Counted from the stretch's first letter, positions 11,529-22,819 are shown. The stretch: DNA of 64,000 bases from Loripinus fragilis (GCA_964019695.1 OZ026515.1:39882994-39946993), one strand, 5' to 3'. Notes: generated by a model from the letters alone, not told the origin. Made by a program: numbers and translations.

Positions 11529-13690
11529 TACCAGAGCCGGAGGCTCAGGGTGAGCTTATAGTATGGGACTCGAGCCGGCGTCCCTCCGTCCGTGCGTGCG
11601 TCCGTTCGTGCGTCCACACTTTCAAACATGAATAATATCTCTGAAACCAGCAGGCCAATCATAATCAAATTTAATTGGAAGCATCATTGGGGTAGTGGAT
11701 TGATTGCATTAGGTTTTGGGTAAGATTGGATCAGAACTCTGGTTTCCATGGCAACAGATAGCTCCCATAGGGTTATAATGGGGAAAACCTTGTTACCACT
11801 CTAGCTCCTTCATTTTTGATTTGTTCTTCTTTATTCTTGCAGGAAATAAGGACAATCATAAAATCTCAGATGGGTTTGAATTTCGGCAAGATTGGACCAG
11901 GGACTTATGAGTTAGCTGCCCTTGAGCGTCTGAAAAAATCCCCATAGACTTATAATGGGAGAAATGTTGTGACCACCCTAGTACCTTCATTTTTAGATAG
12001 ATCTTCTTCATTCTTGCAGGTAACAAGACTAACCATAAAAGCTCCGATGAGTTTGAATATCGGCAAGATTCCATCACTGACTTCGGAGTTAGCTGCCCTT
12101 GAGCGTCTGAAAAATTAATGAATAATGTTGTGACCACTCTAGCTCCTTCATTTTTAATTGGATCTTCTTCATTCTTGCTGGCAACAAGTAAACCCATAAT
12201 ATCTCGGATGGGTTAGAAATTCAGCAGGATCCGACCAGGGACTTATGAGTTACCTGCCCTTGAGCTCTTGGAAAAATCCCCATAGACTTATAATGGGAGA
12301 AATGATGTGACCACACAAGTGCTGTCAATTTTGAATGGATCTTTTTCATTCTTGCAGACACTAAGAACAACTATTAAAGCTTGGATGAGTTTGAATTTCA
12401 ACTAGATCCCATCACCTATTTTGGAGTTAGCTCCCCTTGAGCGTCAGAAAAATTAATAAATAATGTTGTGACCACTCTAGCTCCTTCATTTTTGATTGGA
12501 TCTTCTTCATTCTTACAGGCAACAAGTTAACCCATAATATCTCAGATGGGTTCGAAATTCAGCAGGATCCAACCAGGGACTTATGAGTTACCTGCCCTTG
12601 AGCGTTTGGAAAAATCCCCATAGACTTATAATGGGAGAAATGTTGTGACCACTATAGTGCTTTAAATTTTGAATGAATATTCTTCATTCTTGCAGACAAT
12701 AAGAACAACTATTAAAGCTTGGATGAGTTTGAATTTCAACAAGATCCCATCACCTATTTTGGAGTTAGCTCCCCTTGAGCATCTTAAAAATTGATGGATA
12801 ATGTTGTGACCGCTCTAGCGTCTACATTTTTGATTGGATCTTATTCATTCTTTCATCTAACAAGGACACTCATAAAAGATTGGATGAGTTTGAAATTCTG
12901 CAGGATCGGACCAAGGAGTTAGCTGCCTTTGAGCATCTGGAAAAATCCCCATAGACTAATAATGGGAGAAACTTTGTGACCACTCTAGTGCTTTCAATTT
13001 TGATGGATCTTCTTAATTCTTGCAGATAAGAAGGACAACTTCAAAAGCTTGTTTGAATTTTGTCAAGATCCCATCACCTATTATGGAGTTAGCTCTCCTT
13101 GATCATCTTAAAAATTGATGGATAATGTTGTGACCACTCTAGCGCCTTCATTTCCAATTGGATCTTCTTTATTCTTGCAGGTAACAAGGTCAACTATAAA
13201 AGCTTGGATGGGTTCAAAATTTGGTCAGATCAGACCTGCAACTTAGGAGTTAGCTGCCCTTGAGCGTCTTAAAAAATCCCCATAGACTTATAATGGGAGA
13301 ATTGTTGTGACCGCTCTAGTGCTTTCATTTTATAATAGATCATATTCATTCTTGCAGATAAGAAGGACAACTATAAAAGTTTGGATGAGTTTGAATTCAG
13401 TCAAGATCCCATCACCTATTATGGAGTTAGCTGCCCTTGGGCATCTTTAAAATTGATTGATAATGTTGTGACCACTCTAGCGCCTTCATTTTTGATTGGA
13501 TCTTCTTCATTCTTGCAGGTAACAAGGACAACCATAAAAGCTTGGATGAGTTTAATTTAAAGTAGAACCAACTTTAGACTGTGGAGTTAACTTCCGTTGA
13601 GCATCACAAAAAATCTGCATAGACTAACAATGGGAGTCTGTTGTGACCACTCTGGCACCTTTCATTTTTGAATATTTACATTCTCAATGT
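11529..13690 (-). mobile_element. Pearl-like (Helentron-like) element L: hairpin, CCGT microsatellite, core tandem array
   Basis: It begins with a hairpin-forming end (CCAGAGCCGGAGGCTCAGG), then a CCGT/CGTG microsatellite at 11580-11615, then a core array with TTGTGACCACTCTAG at about 11800, 11971, 12128, 12304, 12466, 12641, 12802, 12975, 13127, 13304, 13465 and 13637. Spacings alternate near 175 and 160 bp, so the real period is a ~337-bp dimer. Order hairpin-microsatellite-core is the pearl architecture read on the minus strand. The element resumes at 14160-14570 beyond an inserted hairpin. Confidence 0.8.
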
Positions 13691-13990
13691 AGCTGCCTTA
13701 GATGAAACCATAATTCCTAGCTGCTTGCATTTCTCGATGCTAAACATTGAGCAGTCACGTGGTCTAGGTCGCGCCTCTAGGTGGAGTAACGTCAACGTCA
13801 ACCAATAACTTTCTTTGTTTATCAACAATTGCATGACGTCATTCGTGTATCGCCACGACGTTATGTACTGGAATTTCGTTCGCTGGCTGTTCCAATACCT
13901 CCGTTACAAATAAAATATTCCATTTTTTCAATTATAATCAGCGAATTTTGGTGGATGAGAATTAAGTGTATTTGATTGAAAATATCAAAT
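13691..13990. other. Insert between two parts of element L
   Basis: Unlike the flanking core repeats; contains two ACGTCA-type sites (13786-13800, 13835-13842). No gene recognised. Confidence 0.4.
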
Positions 13991-13997
13991 GTAAATA

Positions 13998-14150
13998 TAA
14001 GGATTGAAATTCAGATTTTTAGCTTGCACTGGATGATGCAAAACATTAGCGTTTTAATGTCTCCGAGAAGCCCTTCGGGCTTCACAGACATTAAAAAGCC
14101 TAATTTTTGCATCATCCAGTGCAAGCTAAAAATCTGCATTTCAATCCTTA
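13998..14150. repeat. Long near-perfect hairpin (46-bp arms)
   Basis: Arms 13998-14043 and 14105-14150 are inverted copies (TTTTTAGCTTGCACTGGATG pairs with CATCCAGTGCAAGCTAAAAA). A second inner hairpin (TTTTAATGTCT...AGACATTAAAA around GAAGCCCTTCGGGCTTC) lies between them. The frames at 13976-14220 on both strands encode nearly the same peptide because of this symmetry and are not genes. Confidence 0.85.
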
Positions 14151-14159
14151 AATGGATCT

Positions 14160-14570
14160 TCCTCATTTGTAGGTAATAAGGACTTCCATAAAAGTTTGAA
14201 TGAGTTTGATTTTCCGCCACACCAATCCACCAGCTACAGAGTTAGCTGCCATTGAGCATCTAAAATATAACTATATAATGTTGTGACCACTCTTGCACCT
14301 TCATTTTTCATTTGATTTACTTCATCCCTGTAGGTTACCAGGACATACATAAAAGTATGGATGAGTTTGAATTTCGGTCAGATCCCATGACTGACTACGG
14401 AGTTAGCTGCCCTTGAGTATCTGAAAACTACACTTTCACCAGGTTTCCAATGCAATTGTTATTCAGATCTTTTTAATACTTGTAGATAACTAGAGCCGGC
14501 ATAATATCTTATGTTTTTGAATTAATTCCTGGTCACTGTTTCAAGTTCAGAGTTATCTGCCTTTGAGCAT
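14160..14570 (-). mobile_element. Element L, distal core units
   Basis: Core phrases return: TTGTGACCACTCTTGCACC at 14282 and GGAGTTAGCTGCCCTTGAG near 14400. Decay increases toward 14570. Confidence 0.7.
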
Positions 14571-15409
14571 CGTTAATTATGGTGTCTCCAAACATTATGC
14601 TGGCTCCATGGTGAGCGATCGTTGCCCATTGGGCTACTTGTTTCAATATTCTTGGGTGGGCCTTTATTAGAGGCTCGATTTTTGGAAAAATTTGCTTAAA
14701 AAATCAGCATTTTTGGTGTCAAAAACTAGGGAATGGACCTCTTAGAGCATGGGCCTCTAATAGGGATTTTACGGTATGTAAAAATGTCAGTTAAAAAGTT
14801 GCATTGCACCACTCTAAATCACCAACTAAAGCGATGGATGGCTTGTTTAAAGGGGACGCCAACATTGAAAGAAAGTGAATCTGAAATGCAAGTCCTTATT
14901 AAACCATGTAATCTGCTGCAAACAGGATAAAAATATGAGGTAAAGTAGGAAAGTTATAGTGATCTGAAAATCAAAATTCTGACTTCTAAAATGTCAGTAA
15001 ATTAAGGCCACCATTTTGAAAATTTTATTAGCTTCCTGTAAACTTTGTAAAGCCAATAAAATCTTCAATTTCATCGCCGACTGAACAGATTGTTTTCAAA
15101 ATCGATTATTTTGAACAGAAGAATCAAAAATGCAAACAAAGTTAAAATGAATAGCAAGAAACTAGTAATTCTGTTTATGCACATTCAATTAGGGCTGTAT
15201 ACATATATGTGACATCACACAGCCTAAAATGGCTGCTTTTCAATTCTCTATGATACAAACATCTGTAACTTTCATATTTTCATTAAATTTTGATCGGTTT
15301 TGCGGCAGGAAAAGCAATTTAATTATGGAAAAAGGAAAAGAAAAATGAAACTACTAATATGTTCTAGTAGGATGCATGTTGGATAAAAAAAACTTTATTA
15401 CTCATAAAA
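14571..15409. other. No gene; family O-like ends only
   Basis: TTATTAGAGGCTCG and GGCCTCTAATAGGGATTTTA at 14650-14775 form a loose inverted pair ending ACGGTA. The remainder is AT-rich with no recognised feature. Confidence 0.4.
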
Positions 15410-15708
15410 CAGTCTATATTTTTTTTCCGATTTTTTTTTTGTTTGTTCGAAAAACGCCAAGTTTTACTGATTGACAGAACAAAATGACCTTGGCCCTCTA
15501 TTGTCAACATTAACTATTTTTGGCATACGTTTTGGCAACAAAAGCTATTCTTGGCTTATATTTTGTTCATAATCACTATGCTGGCCACTATGTTGACCAC
15601 TTTATTATAAGTTAATAAGGTTCAACATTACCTATTCCTGGTATATATTTTGTCAATCAGTAAAACCTGGTGTTTTCCGGAAAAAAAATCGAAAATGAAA
15701 CAATAGAC
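15410..15708. mobile_element. MITE with ~65-bp TIRs
   Basis: The left arm has AGTTTTACTGATTGACAGAA and the right arm TTTGTCAATCAGTAAAACCT, inside longer matching arms (15410-15483 and 15646-15706) that also carry complementary T-rich/A-rich CCGA runs. No coding capacity. Confidence 0.7.
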
Positions 15709-15839
15709 TTTCAATTGGTTTTTTTTTTTTTGTGGGGGGGGGGGAGCAATTGATAAAAATCTGGTGGGGTAAATACCTAATTGAACTGAAAGCTTATCTG
15801 GACCTATATCCTATATTACATCAAATTCTACCATTTAAT

Positions 15840-16010
15840 CATCTCTTATGAAATTTGTTTTGAGACCACCCCTTTCTCTCATGCCTCTTGGAATTTTGTC
15901 TGTCAATAAAGAACTTTGAAAATTTTGACAATTTTATCTTTTTGCAAAATCTTCACTTACTGTCTGTTTGCCCCACAAGATTGGGACCTTTTTGAGAAGT
16001 TGGTGCTTTA
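15840..16010. repeat. Dispersed repeat family S
   Basis: TTTTGAGACCACCCCTTTCT, TTGCAAAATCTTCA and TGTTTGCCCCACAAGATTGG match 39095-39250 in order, with about 75-80% similarity by eye. Confidence 0.55.
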
Positions 16011-16019
16011 ATAGTCTCC

Positions 16020-17116
16020 ATCTCAAACATACTTTGTAAAATGCATAATCAAAAGATTATACCCAAAAACCATTGTGAAAAACATAGAATAAGTGACTTT
16101 AGATATAGCTACATGCATACAGGCATGTTTAAAGAATTACTTTATGCATATGCAATAAGTGCCTGGCCTTCTGTTATTCTGGAAAATGAGGTACCATATA
16201 AACAATTATAATTACTGCAATAAGCCTCTAAAACAATATTTACCCTAAATATTTTGACACCTGAATTTTGCCCTCAATGTCTTAATAAATTCAGAAATTT
16301 TGAGCCTAAAATTGCCAATACTTTTTTACCCATCAATTTAAACATATGTTTTGGATGCTTAAAAAACCTACTGATTGAGACAGTTCTTTTGAGTACCCAT
16401 AACATGTTCTGGTTAAGAAATAAGAAAAAATATTTTCAATCCAGAGACCTGAAATTCATGGTAAAACATGATCAAGAAGATACAAATTAACCCAGGTGTA
16501 ATAATAATTATAAAATGCAGTCATTAATAGATGATTAAACTGATTGTCAGAATGATAACAATTATTGTACCTGTCCCAAGGATGATTGCCTCCAAGATAA
16601 GGTCATAACAGAGGTGTTAAAATTAGAAAACATACCAATAATGATAATGATTGCTTTTTTAAGGATGTTAATGACAATAGATAGGATAAGTGTGCCAGTT
16701 TGATGGTCAACTAATTGATGCAACAGTGCATGTAACTGGGCAGGATGGGAAGTGTCAAGGCAATAATGATTTAATTTTTCCTATGATTTTGGGTATATAG
16801 ATGTTGAAAGTTGAAGATGTTGTCATACTATCTCAGAGTATTCTAGAGTTAACATCTTGATAAGATTGATCTTTCTGATATTGTTCTAAATCTGAAATAA
16901 TTCTCTTCTTGTGTGATAGAACTATATGGACTTGTGTTTGTATCATTTTAATCAACAGTGAAGTCTAAAGTTTGAACTCTGATATCTACTGAGTTAAAGA
17001 TTGAGGAAATATATTGACAGTGTTCATCTTTGAATAACTTGGAAGTTTTTTTGAGGATTTAATTGAGCTTTTAATTAGTATATGATAAATATTGTGTGTT
17101 TAACAACTACCTGACT
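16020..17116. other. GATA 5' flank
   Basis: Contains a diverged family-J half-element near 16325-16420 (AACATATGTTTTGGATGCTT, CAGTTCTTTTGAGTACCC) and the WGATAR cluster. No TATA box at a convincing distance could be assigned. Splice-acceptor-like TTAATTAG at 17071 leaves open a 5' untranslated exon. Confidence 0.4.
16553..17088 (+). promoter_or_regulatory. Cluster of WGATAR motifs upstream of GATA
   Basis: Motifs lie at 16553 (TGATAA), 16595 (AGATAA), 16642 (TGATAA), 16679 (AGATAG), 16828 (CTATCT, minus strand), 16858 (TGATAA) and 17083 (TGATAA). That is seven in about 540 bp, where base composition would predict about two by my rough estimate. GATA genes often autoregulate, so this is a plausible proximal autoregulatory segment. 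Occupancy is untested. Confidence 0.3.
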
Positions 17117-18826
17117 ATGGAATTAGCTGATTTGAAGTATACTGCTTGGCAGAGACAAGATGCTGGACTTGGACTATATAAGACAGGTAATCTACCACCA
17201 GAAGATGTTAGTGAAATGTTCTCATTTCCTAAGATGTTTGATGGAAAACCGCTAAATGTAGATGAAAATGGCAGTGATTCTGACAATGATTATTATCCTG
17301 GTTCCCAGAGATACCCTGTATATGGACATCAACAGGGAGGCGGTAATATATATCGTCCACAACCTCAGCATCCTCAACAATCTATGTTACCATGGAATAA
17401 CAGTAGTGCAAAACGAGATGTCTCACCCTTGCCATGGAACAGTGGAAACATGAAGGGAGATAATTCAGTATTACCATGGGGTAGTAGTGAAATTAAGGGA
17501 AATAACCAAGATCAGTCTAGTTGGAACTACACCCTCAGTGGTAATGAGAACAGTTACAATGTGAGTAAGGAGCCTACATATCCTAGTATCACTCCGCCAC
17601 TGAACAGTCAGAATGTTGCTGTGGTTCAACCAAACACCTTCAATTTCCCACCAACCCCACCAGAAGAGAACTCATCAGATGCTATTATAGGATCTAATGG
17701 AACAAAATTTTCAGATGCAGGATTTCTTTCTGAGAAACCCTCTCTCAAAAATGATGACTTAAGCAATAACATATATTCTAAGAGAGACAGTTTTGAAAGT
17801 AACTTAGATCGTAAGCGTGAGATGATTCATTCCAACTTGTACAGACCTAAGCCAGACCTAGAACAACCAAGTAAAGTGTATTATCCTGATCTAGGACTCA
17901 GCAATGCTAAACTGCCATACAGTGATAATGACCGTTCAGCTTTTCTACCTCCAAGTTCTCAATCATTCAACCACAGTGTAGGAAACTTTAGTTATCCTAT
18001 CTATCCTCCCACCAGCACTGTGGGTATGTCAGAACACAAGACTGGGATTAAATCATTGGATACTATTGCTAATGCTTTAAGTACAAAACAAAAGAAAAAG
18101 TCAGGTCAACAGGCTGAAGGACGAGAATGTGTGAATTGTGGAGCCACCTCTACACCACTGTGGCGTCGTGATGGTGCAGGACATTATCTGTGTAATGCTT
18201 GTGGTCTCTACCATAAAATGAACGGCCAGCCAAGGCCATTGACCAAACCTAAACGTCGGTTATCATCGGCACCAAAGGAAGGCGTGAACTGTAAGAACTG
18301 TGGAACTTCAACAACAACCTTATGGAGAAGAAATGCCAGTGGTGACACAATCTGTAACGCTTGTGGCTTGTACTACAAACTTCACAATGTGGATCGGCCG
18401 CTGAAAATGAAGAAAGAAGCCATACAAACAAGGAACAGAAAAATGACCATAAAGACCAAGAAAGGGAGAAAATTCAATCCATTAGGTGATCTGGATCTAC
18501 TGAAGGCACCTTTAGATAAGTACCCAGGTTTCCCACCAAATGTGACAACTTCAATGCATGCCTCTTTACCAGCTCCTTATATGCCAAACAATGGTGCATT
18601 TGGAACATCATATGTTCCGAATGGAGGATTGAATATGGCTTCTGGTATCAATGGCATGCATGGTAGTTATGGAAGCCATTTGCCAGCATCATTTCCAACT
18701 AGTTATGCAAATTTGCCATCAAGTTTACCAACTTCAAGTTTGCCGCCTTCCAGTTATGCTTTTTCATTTCCATCCAGTTTGAATTTGTCGTCTGCTCCCA
18801 GTATGATTGGTGCTACATTAGTGTAA
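17117..18826 (+). CDS. GATA2/3-like: GATA-type zinc-finger transcription factor, GATA1/2/3-like, uninterrupted ORF
   Basis: The product is a nuclear DNA-binding transcription factor of the GATA family, which binds WGATAR sites. From the ATG at 17117 (A at -3, G at +4, a good eukaryotic context) the frame is open for 569 codons to TAA at 18824-18826. Two GATA fingers are complete: N-finger cysteines 338, 341, 359, 362 and C-finger cysteines 392, 395, 413, 416, each CX2CX17CX2C with the hallmark LWRR and CNACGLY segments. The linker has KPKRRLS, and the C-finger is followed by a basic tail (QTRNRKM, KTKKGRK) that fits DNA contact and nuclear import. Both fingers together with this linker match the GATA1/2/3 class better than GATA4/5/6. 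The N-terminal ~330 residues are low-complexity (S, N, P, Q) with three 14-residue repeats starting LPW at residues 91, 105 and 119; the C-terminus is S/P/L-rich. No intron interrupts the fingers, although animal GATA genes usually have one between or after them. An additional 5' exon cannot be excluded. Confidence 0.96.
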   Translation: MELADLKYTAWQRQDAGLGLYKTGNLPPEDVSEMFSFPKMFDGKPLNVDENGSDSDNDYYPGSQRYPVYGHQQGGGNIYRPQPQHPQQSMLPWNNSSAKRDVSPLPWNSGNMKGDNSVLPWGSSEIKGNNQDQSSWNYTLSGNENSYNVSKEPTYPSITPPLNSQNVAVVQPNTFNFPPTPPEENSSDAIIGSNGTKFSDAGFLSEKPSLKNDDLSNNIYSKRDSFESNLDRKREMIHSNLYRPKPDLEQPSKVYYPDLGLSNAKLPYSDNDRSAFLPPSSQSFNHSVGNFSYPIYPPTSTVGMSEHKTGIKSLDTIANALSTKQKKKSGQQAEGRECVNCGATSTPLWRRDGAGHYLCNACGLYHKMNGQPRPLTKPKRRLSSAPKEGVNCKNCGTSTTTLWRRNASGDTICNACGLYYKLHNVDRPLKMKKEAIQTRNRKMTIKTKKGRKFNPLGDLDLLKAPLDKYPGFPPNVTTSMHASLPAPYMPNNGAFGTSYVPNGGLNMASGINGMHGSYGSHLPASFPTSYANLPSSLPTSSLPPSSYAFSFPSSLNLSSAPSMIGATLV

Positions 18827-18896
18827 TGGATTAATATCTATAGTGTGATGACTCGATGTGGATTATTCTTTGGAAAATTATTGTAAAATAGATGGT

Positions 18897-18902
18897 AATA
18901 AA
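18897..18902 (+). promoter_or_regulatory. Poly(A) signal candidate, GATA gene
   Basis: This is the first AATAAA after the GATA stop codon, 71 bp downstream. A second AATAAA lies at 19014-19019. No A-tract follows either one, so the sequence does not show the poly-A tail expected of a recent retrocopy. Confidence 0.4.
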
Positions 18903-19065
18903 AGTTACTATTTCTACTGCACTCAAAATGGCCACACTCTGTGGAGTTTAAGCTATTCTGTGTGCAACAGGTTGAAAGCCCCTATCACAATATCAACAGA
19001 ACCATATCCAACTAATAAACACACTGCACACATGTATAACTTTTCAGAATTCTATATTATATGAA

Positions 19066-19130
19066 AACAATGTAGATCCAGTTCTACTGGCTTCTTCAGA
19101 GTCCATCTGATCAGGATATACACTGTTTAT
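19066..19130. repeat. Short hairpin element family T
   Basis: ACAATGTAGATCCAGTTCTA pairs imperfectly with ATCAGGATATACACTGTTT. It is one of about ten ~60-bp hairpins with GATCCAGATCAG arms and AAACAGTG/CACTGTTT ends. Confidence 0.6.
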
Positions 19131-19317
19131 CGTCCACATGATGAATCCATATTAATGAAATTACACTTAGATTTACTCAAAATCATAAGTTCATATGTAT
19201 GTCTATGAAGTACTCAGTATGAACTTATAAGAGCAAGTGTGCTTATTAGGTTAAATTTTTTTTTTTATATATTTTCACCAGTCATTATATTTGGGCAAAG
19301 ACCTTCAGCATAATAAT

Positions 19318-19553
19318 TGAGCTGTGACATGAGATTTCTAACAATGTGGCATTTTGACATGTGTAGACTCAGACGAGCCTGTGCAGCCTCATTTTAAGTT
19401 TAGAAACTCCAAATGCTGTTCGGTCAGTAGCTTAACAATAGAATATTCAAGCAACTAGCAAAGGCTCTGATCAGACTGAACATATGTGCAGGCTGGTCTG
19501 AGGCTTTGCTGGTCGCACCAACCACATTGTTGGAAATCTCATGTCGCGGCTCA
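19318..19553. mobile_element. MITE-A copy 3
   Basis: Starts TGAGCTGTGACATGAGATTT and ends AAATCTCATGTCGCGGCTCA, extended by AAT...ATT. It is the best-preserved copy of the family. Confidence 0.9.
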
Positions 19554-19870
19554 ATTATGTATTATCAACCTTAACTTGTGACATAATAATCCAGCATACA
19601 CAAACGCTCATAATGATGTCATATTGATTTTGATGTGACATCATGATGATATAACATGATCATGACTTCATGTGTCTTCTGGGTGTATAAAAGACTTACA
19701 TAATTTTATTTATTTATTTCATTTTTTTGTACAGCAGATAAAATTTGTGATTTGAAACTTACATGTACTTTGAAAATTAACCCCATACGCATAGTAAATG
19801 ACATTTTGAAAAGAAAAACTGCTTTAAAGGACAATACTTATGATTCAAAATTTCAAGCCTTATTCTTCCT

Positions 19871-20060
19871 TTAACTCTTTTGCATACTGGGTAATTTTGC
19901 ATGCTTTTTTTGTCGACTGCTGATTTTTTTCAAAATCAACTTTTCCAAAACACTGTCAGAGTGTCATAACCGTTTGGATCCAGATGAGTCCAAACTGTTT
20001 GCAAAGATTACCAGCATTTGACAAAAGTCGCCACTAGCAAATAAAGAAACATTAACACAA
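19871..20060. mobile_element. Element family U (TTAA ends, GGATCCAGAT hairpin)
   Basis: TTAACTCTTTTGCATACTGG, a CAAAATCAACTTTTC block, TTTGGATCCAGATGAGTCC and CAAACTGTTTGCAAAG follow in the same order as at 56159-56371. Confidence 0.6.
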
Positions 20061-20109
20061 AATGTCGTCTGCTGCAGCCATGGGGTTAATTGAGTGACCA
20101 GGAAAGTGT

Positions 20110-20331
20110 ACAGTAATACCTGTGTAAAAGGGCCACTCAAAAATAGACAAAACAAAGATCTTTATGACAAATGGTAGCTTAATCAAGGTCAAAAGTATTG
20201 CAGAATCCTCCCCTGCCCTTGGAGCATTCTGCATTACTTTTGACCTGCATTAAGAGAGATAATTAGTCTTGAAAACTAATTTTTGGTCATTTTGAGAGTG
20301 GCCGTTTTACACAGTCTTAAAATTTACTGTA
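20110..20331. mobile_element. MITE-B copy 1
   Basis: ~222-bp palindromic element: ACAGTAATACCTGTGTAAAA at the left and TTTTACACAG...TTTACTGT at the right, with a central GGTCAAAAGTATTGCAGAAT hairpin. Six copies in the window. Confidence 0.85.
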
Positions 20332-20340
20332 TATAAGTTA

Positions 20341-21483
20341 TATACTCATGTCCAATGAAAACGCACCACCTACAAAAATGACTATATCTTTTTAACGACA
20401 TAACATTTTATTTTTGCAATTGCGTCTTATTGTACTGTAGCAATTCTGTAAGTTACTGATAGGTCTTTAAAACCGAATGAGCACTGATGACACGTGCTGG
20501 AACCATTTAACAAAACAACCGTCAAAACAAAAAGTCACAGAACCAGCCATCGAATGTGTCAGAATTTTCAAAAGCATCATTTTCGCATTTTTCTTTGTAG
20601 AAATTGCAAAGAATCTCAAAAATTGATATCCTGGAATATGCATCTTGCCTTGAAAGGGGCTATAATACCACAATGTGACGTCACTAGCATAATTTGGCTA
20701 GGCGTAAAATCGAGACATTCAAGGAATTCTTCTTTTACTGATGCAAAATTACGACAAGGTCGTAGCAAGAAGATTTCTTGCTCGTGTAGCGGGTCGTTAA
20801 CATCGACGGAGCGTAGGTATCAACGTTCTTTTGAAAAACGTTAATCACTAAAAGCTCGTATACATAAACCTAAGAGTATTTGTGTTGGACTAAATGTTAG
20901 ATAATACTCGCACTAACAGATGAACACAACTTTAAGAAGATTAAAACGCTAGCGTTGCGAACAATGGCTGGCGACGCGCTCAAAGTTGGCATCAATGATG
21001 CAACGTCATTTTTTTTTGAGGATTTGTATGACGTTTTGCATGTGTGTGAGTTTGTACGCTGGAAATAAGCATTGTGTTGAACACTAGGACTGTAAAAATC
21101 GCAATTAATCATTTTGCGTCAATTTTTGTCGGACCACTCCATATTTAAGCTAACATAGTGACATTGTTCGCGTTAGTGTAGCGTTTGCTGTTGCGTCACA
21201 ACTGTCAAAGTTGTGGCTAAATGACAGGGTATCTACTGGCAAACAGAAAACATTTAAACGAGATTTTTTGGGTCTTTTTGTATTCGCCCAAAATGCGATT
21301 AACGCAAATTTGAGGCTGACGTTACGTCATGTGTTTACGGAGTCACTGGAATTTAAATTTTTGTGCGAATACATTGCATTTGTCCTAAATAATAACTATA
21401 AATAACTCAATTTTGCACAGCTTTTGATAGGCCACAAAAATGCGCATCGGAAGAGTGGTGCGTTTTCATTGGACATGAGTATA
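20341..21483. mobile_element. TIR element family Q, copy 2 (1.14 kb)
   Basis: The left end TATACTCATGTCCAATGAAA continues into ACGCACCAC. The right end is its exact inverse (GTGGTGCGTTTTCATTGG, ACATGAGTATA), giving ~29-bp perfect TIRs. TTA flanks both sides and may be the target duplication. Frames inside (up to 116 codons) resemble no transposase I know. Confidence 0.8.
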
Positions 21484-21751
21484 TTAATTTATGTTGTAGT
21501 GACTATGGTTTCTGAGTAGAATAAAGTTGTTTTTTCCTACTATTGCTGATTGCCAAGAAGTGATATTTTCTCCAAAATACATTTTTGGTCCTCAACAGTA
21601 CAGTTTTGCTAAGAATTCGGAATATCAGTAGGGATAATGAAATCATGTTGTAGTCCATTGCCATTTGTAAAAAAAGTGCTTTTGCTCCTACATATATAAT
21701 GTATTTATTGTTAACCCTTACCATGCTTTACCCATATATACACTGTTTTGT

Positions 21752-21812
21752 AAACAGTGTAGATCCAGATCAGCAGGCTTCAGAAGCCAGTTGATCAGGA
21801 TCTGCACTGTTT
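21752..21812. repeat. Hairpin element family T
   Basis: AAACAGTGTAGATCCAGATC, central GGCTTCAGAAGCC, then GATCAGGATCTGCACTGTTT: a near-perfect 61-bp stem-loop. Confidence 0.8.
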
Positions 21813-22271
21813 ATTCCATTCTGCTTGTAAATTTATGCTAAAAACTTGAATCCTGCAAGTTGTATAATTGAATGAAAGAATTTCTAGCGATAAGGCGAGC
21901 AATCTCCCTAAACGAGACGTTCGTTTTATTTTGTTGAAATAACGACTGGAGAAACTAGGCACATTCAACAAATATATATAGACGGGCCGTCGATGCACCA
22001 TTGCCCCCGAATTTGTATATTTAAAACGGGATTTCCTAAATGCATGTAATAAAACTACTTCTTATTGAATGAGAATTTATTTCGATCATCAACTGTACTT
22101 GTTATTCAGTAACATATATGGGAACTAGACCGTTAAACAAGGGTACCAATCGTCCTATAACACAATGTGCAGTAAAACTATTTATACAGTTGATGTACAA
22201 TAAAAACGACCATCGTGCAAAGTGGTCTATTTTTTGTCAGATATTTGATGTCTTCTTTCGCTTATACAACC

Positions 22272-22371
22272 CCTTTCCCCCCCTAGACCCAAGACGCCCT
22301 TCACATATGTTATATATTTGTATAGCGACATTTAATTGTCCAAAGGGCATCTTGGGTCTAGGGGGGGAAAG
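22272..22371. repeat. Inverted repeat, GC-rich arms
   Basis: Arms CTAGACCCAAGACGCCCTT (22284-22302) and AAGGGCATCTTGGGTCTAG (22343-22361) bordered by complementary C- and G-runs, with a ~40-bp spacer. Probably a small MITE. Confidence 0.65.
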
Positions 22372-22819
22372 CATCTAAAAACAAACTGAAAGACGCCAGT
22401 TTCATCTTTTCAATGACAAACGTCACAATTTTAAGTATATTTCGTACGCATGCGCAGAAGGAATACCGCAAAGTTTCGAAAATGAAGGGCACTTATATCC
22501 ATAATAATCTATGCACTTTTACTTTTTGAAAACCTGCAAAGGATTTACTAAAACTCTCGTCTAAACGGCACCCAGTCTAAAGACGTAAAATGAGGGGTGG
22601 GAGTAGAAGGCGCAAGTTTTAATGGTTTTGTAAATGGTGAATCACTTTGAAACCTATTTTGATGCTTTCTATGTAAATTTTACTACCGGAACACACCAAT
22701 TTTAAAAACAGTAGGGCATTTTGAAAATTAAGGTTTTGTAATCATGTCAACTAGGGAAAATATACGCCTTATCTCTAGAGCTCCTTTGAGGAGTGTAGTT
22801 CATACAAAATGTATAGCAT

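Noticed and set aside
13976..14220. Two frames on opposite strands with nearly the same peptide
   Set aside because: They come from the two arms of the 13998-14150 hairpin, not from genes.
17096..17116. GATA frame extends 7 codons upstream to a GTG
   Set aside because: GTG is not a plausible start in an animal nuclear gene; the ATG at 17117 has a good context (A at -3, G at +4), so I start there.
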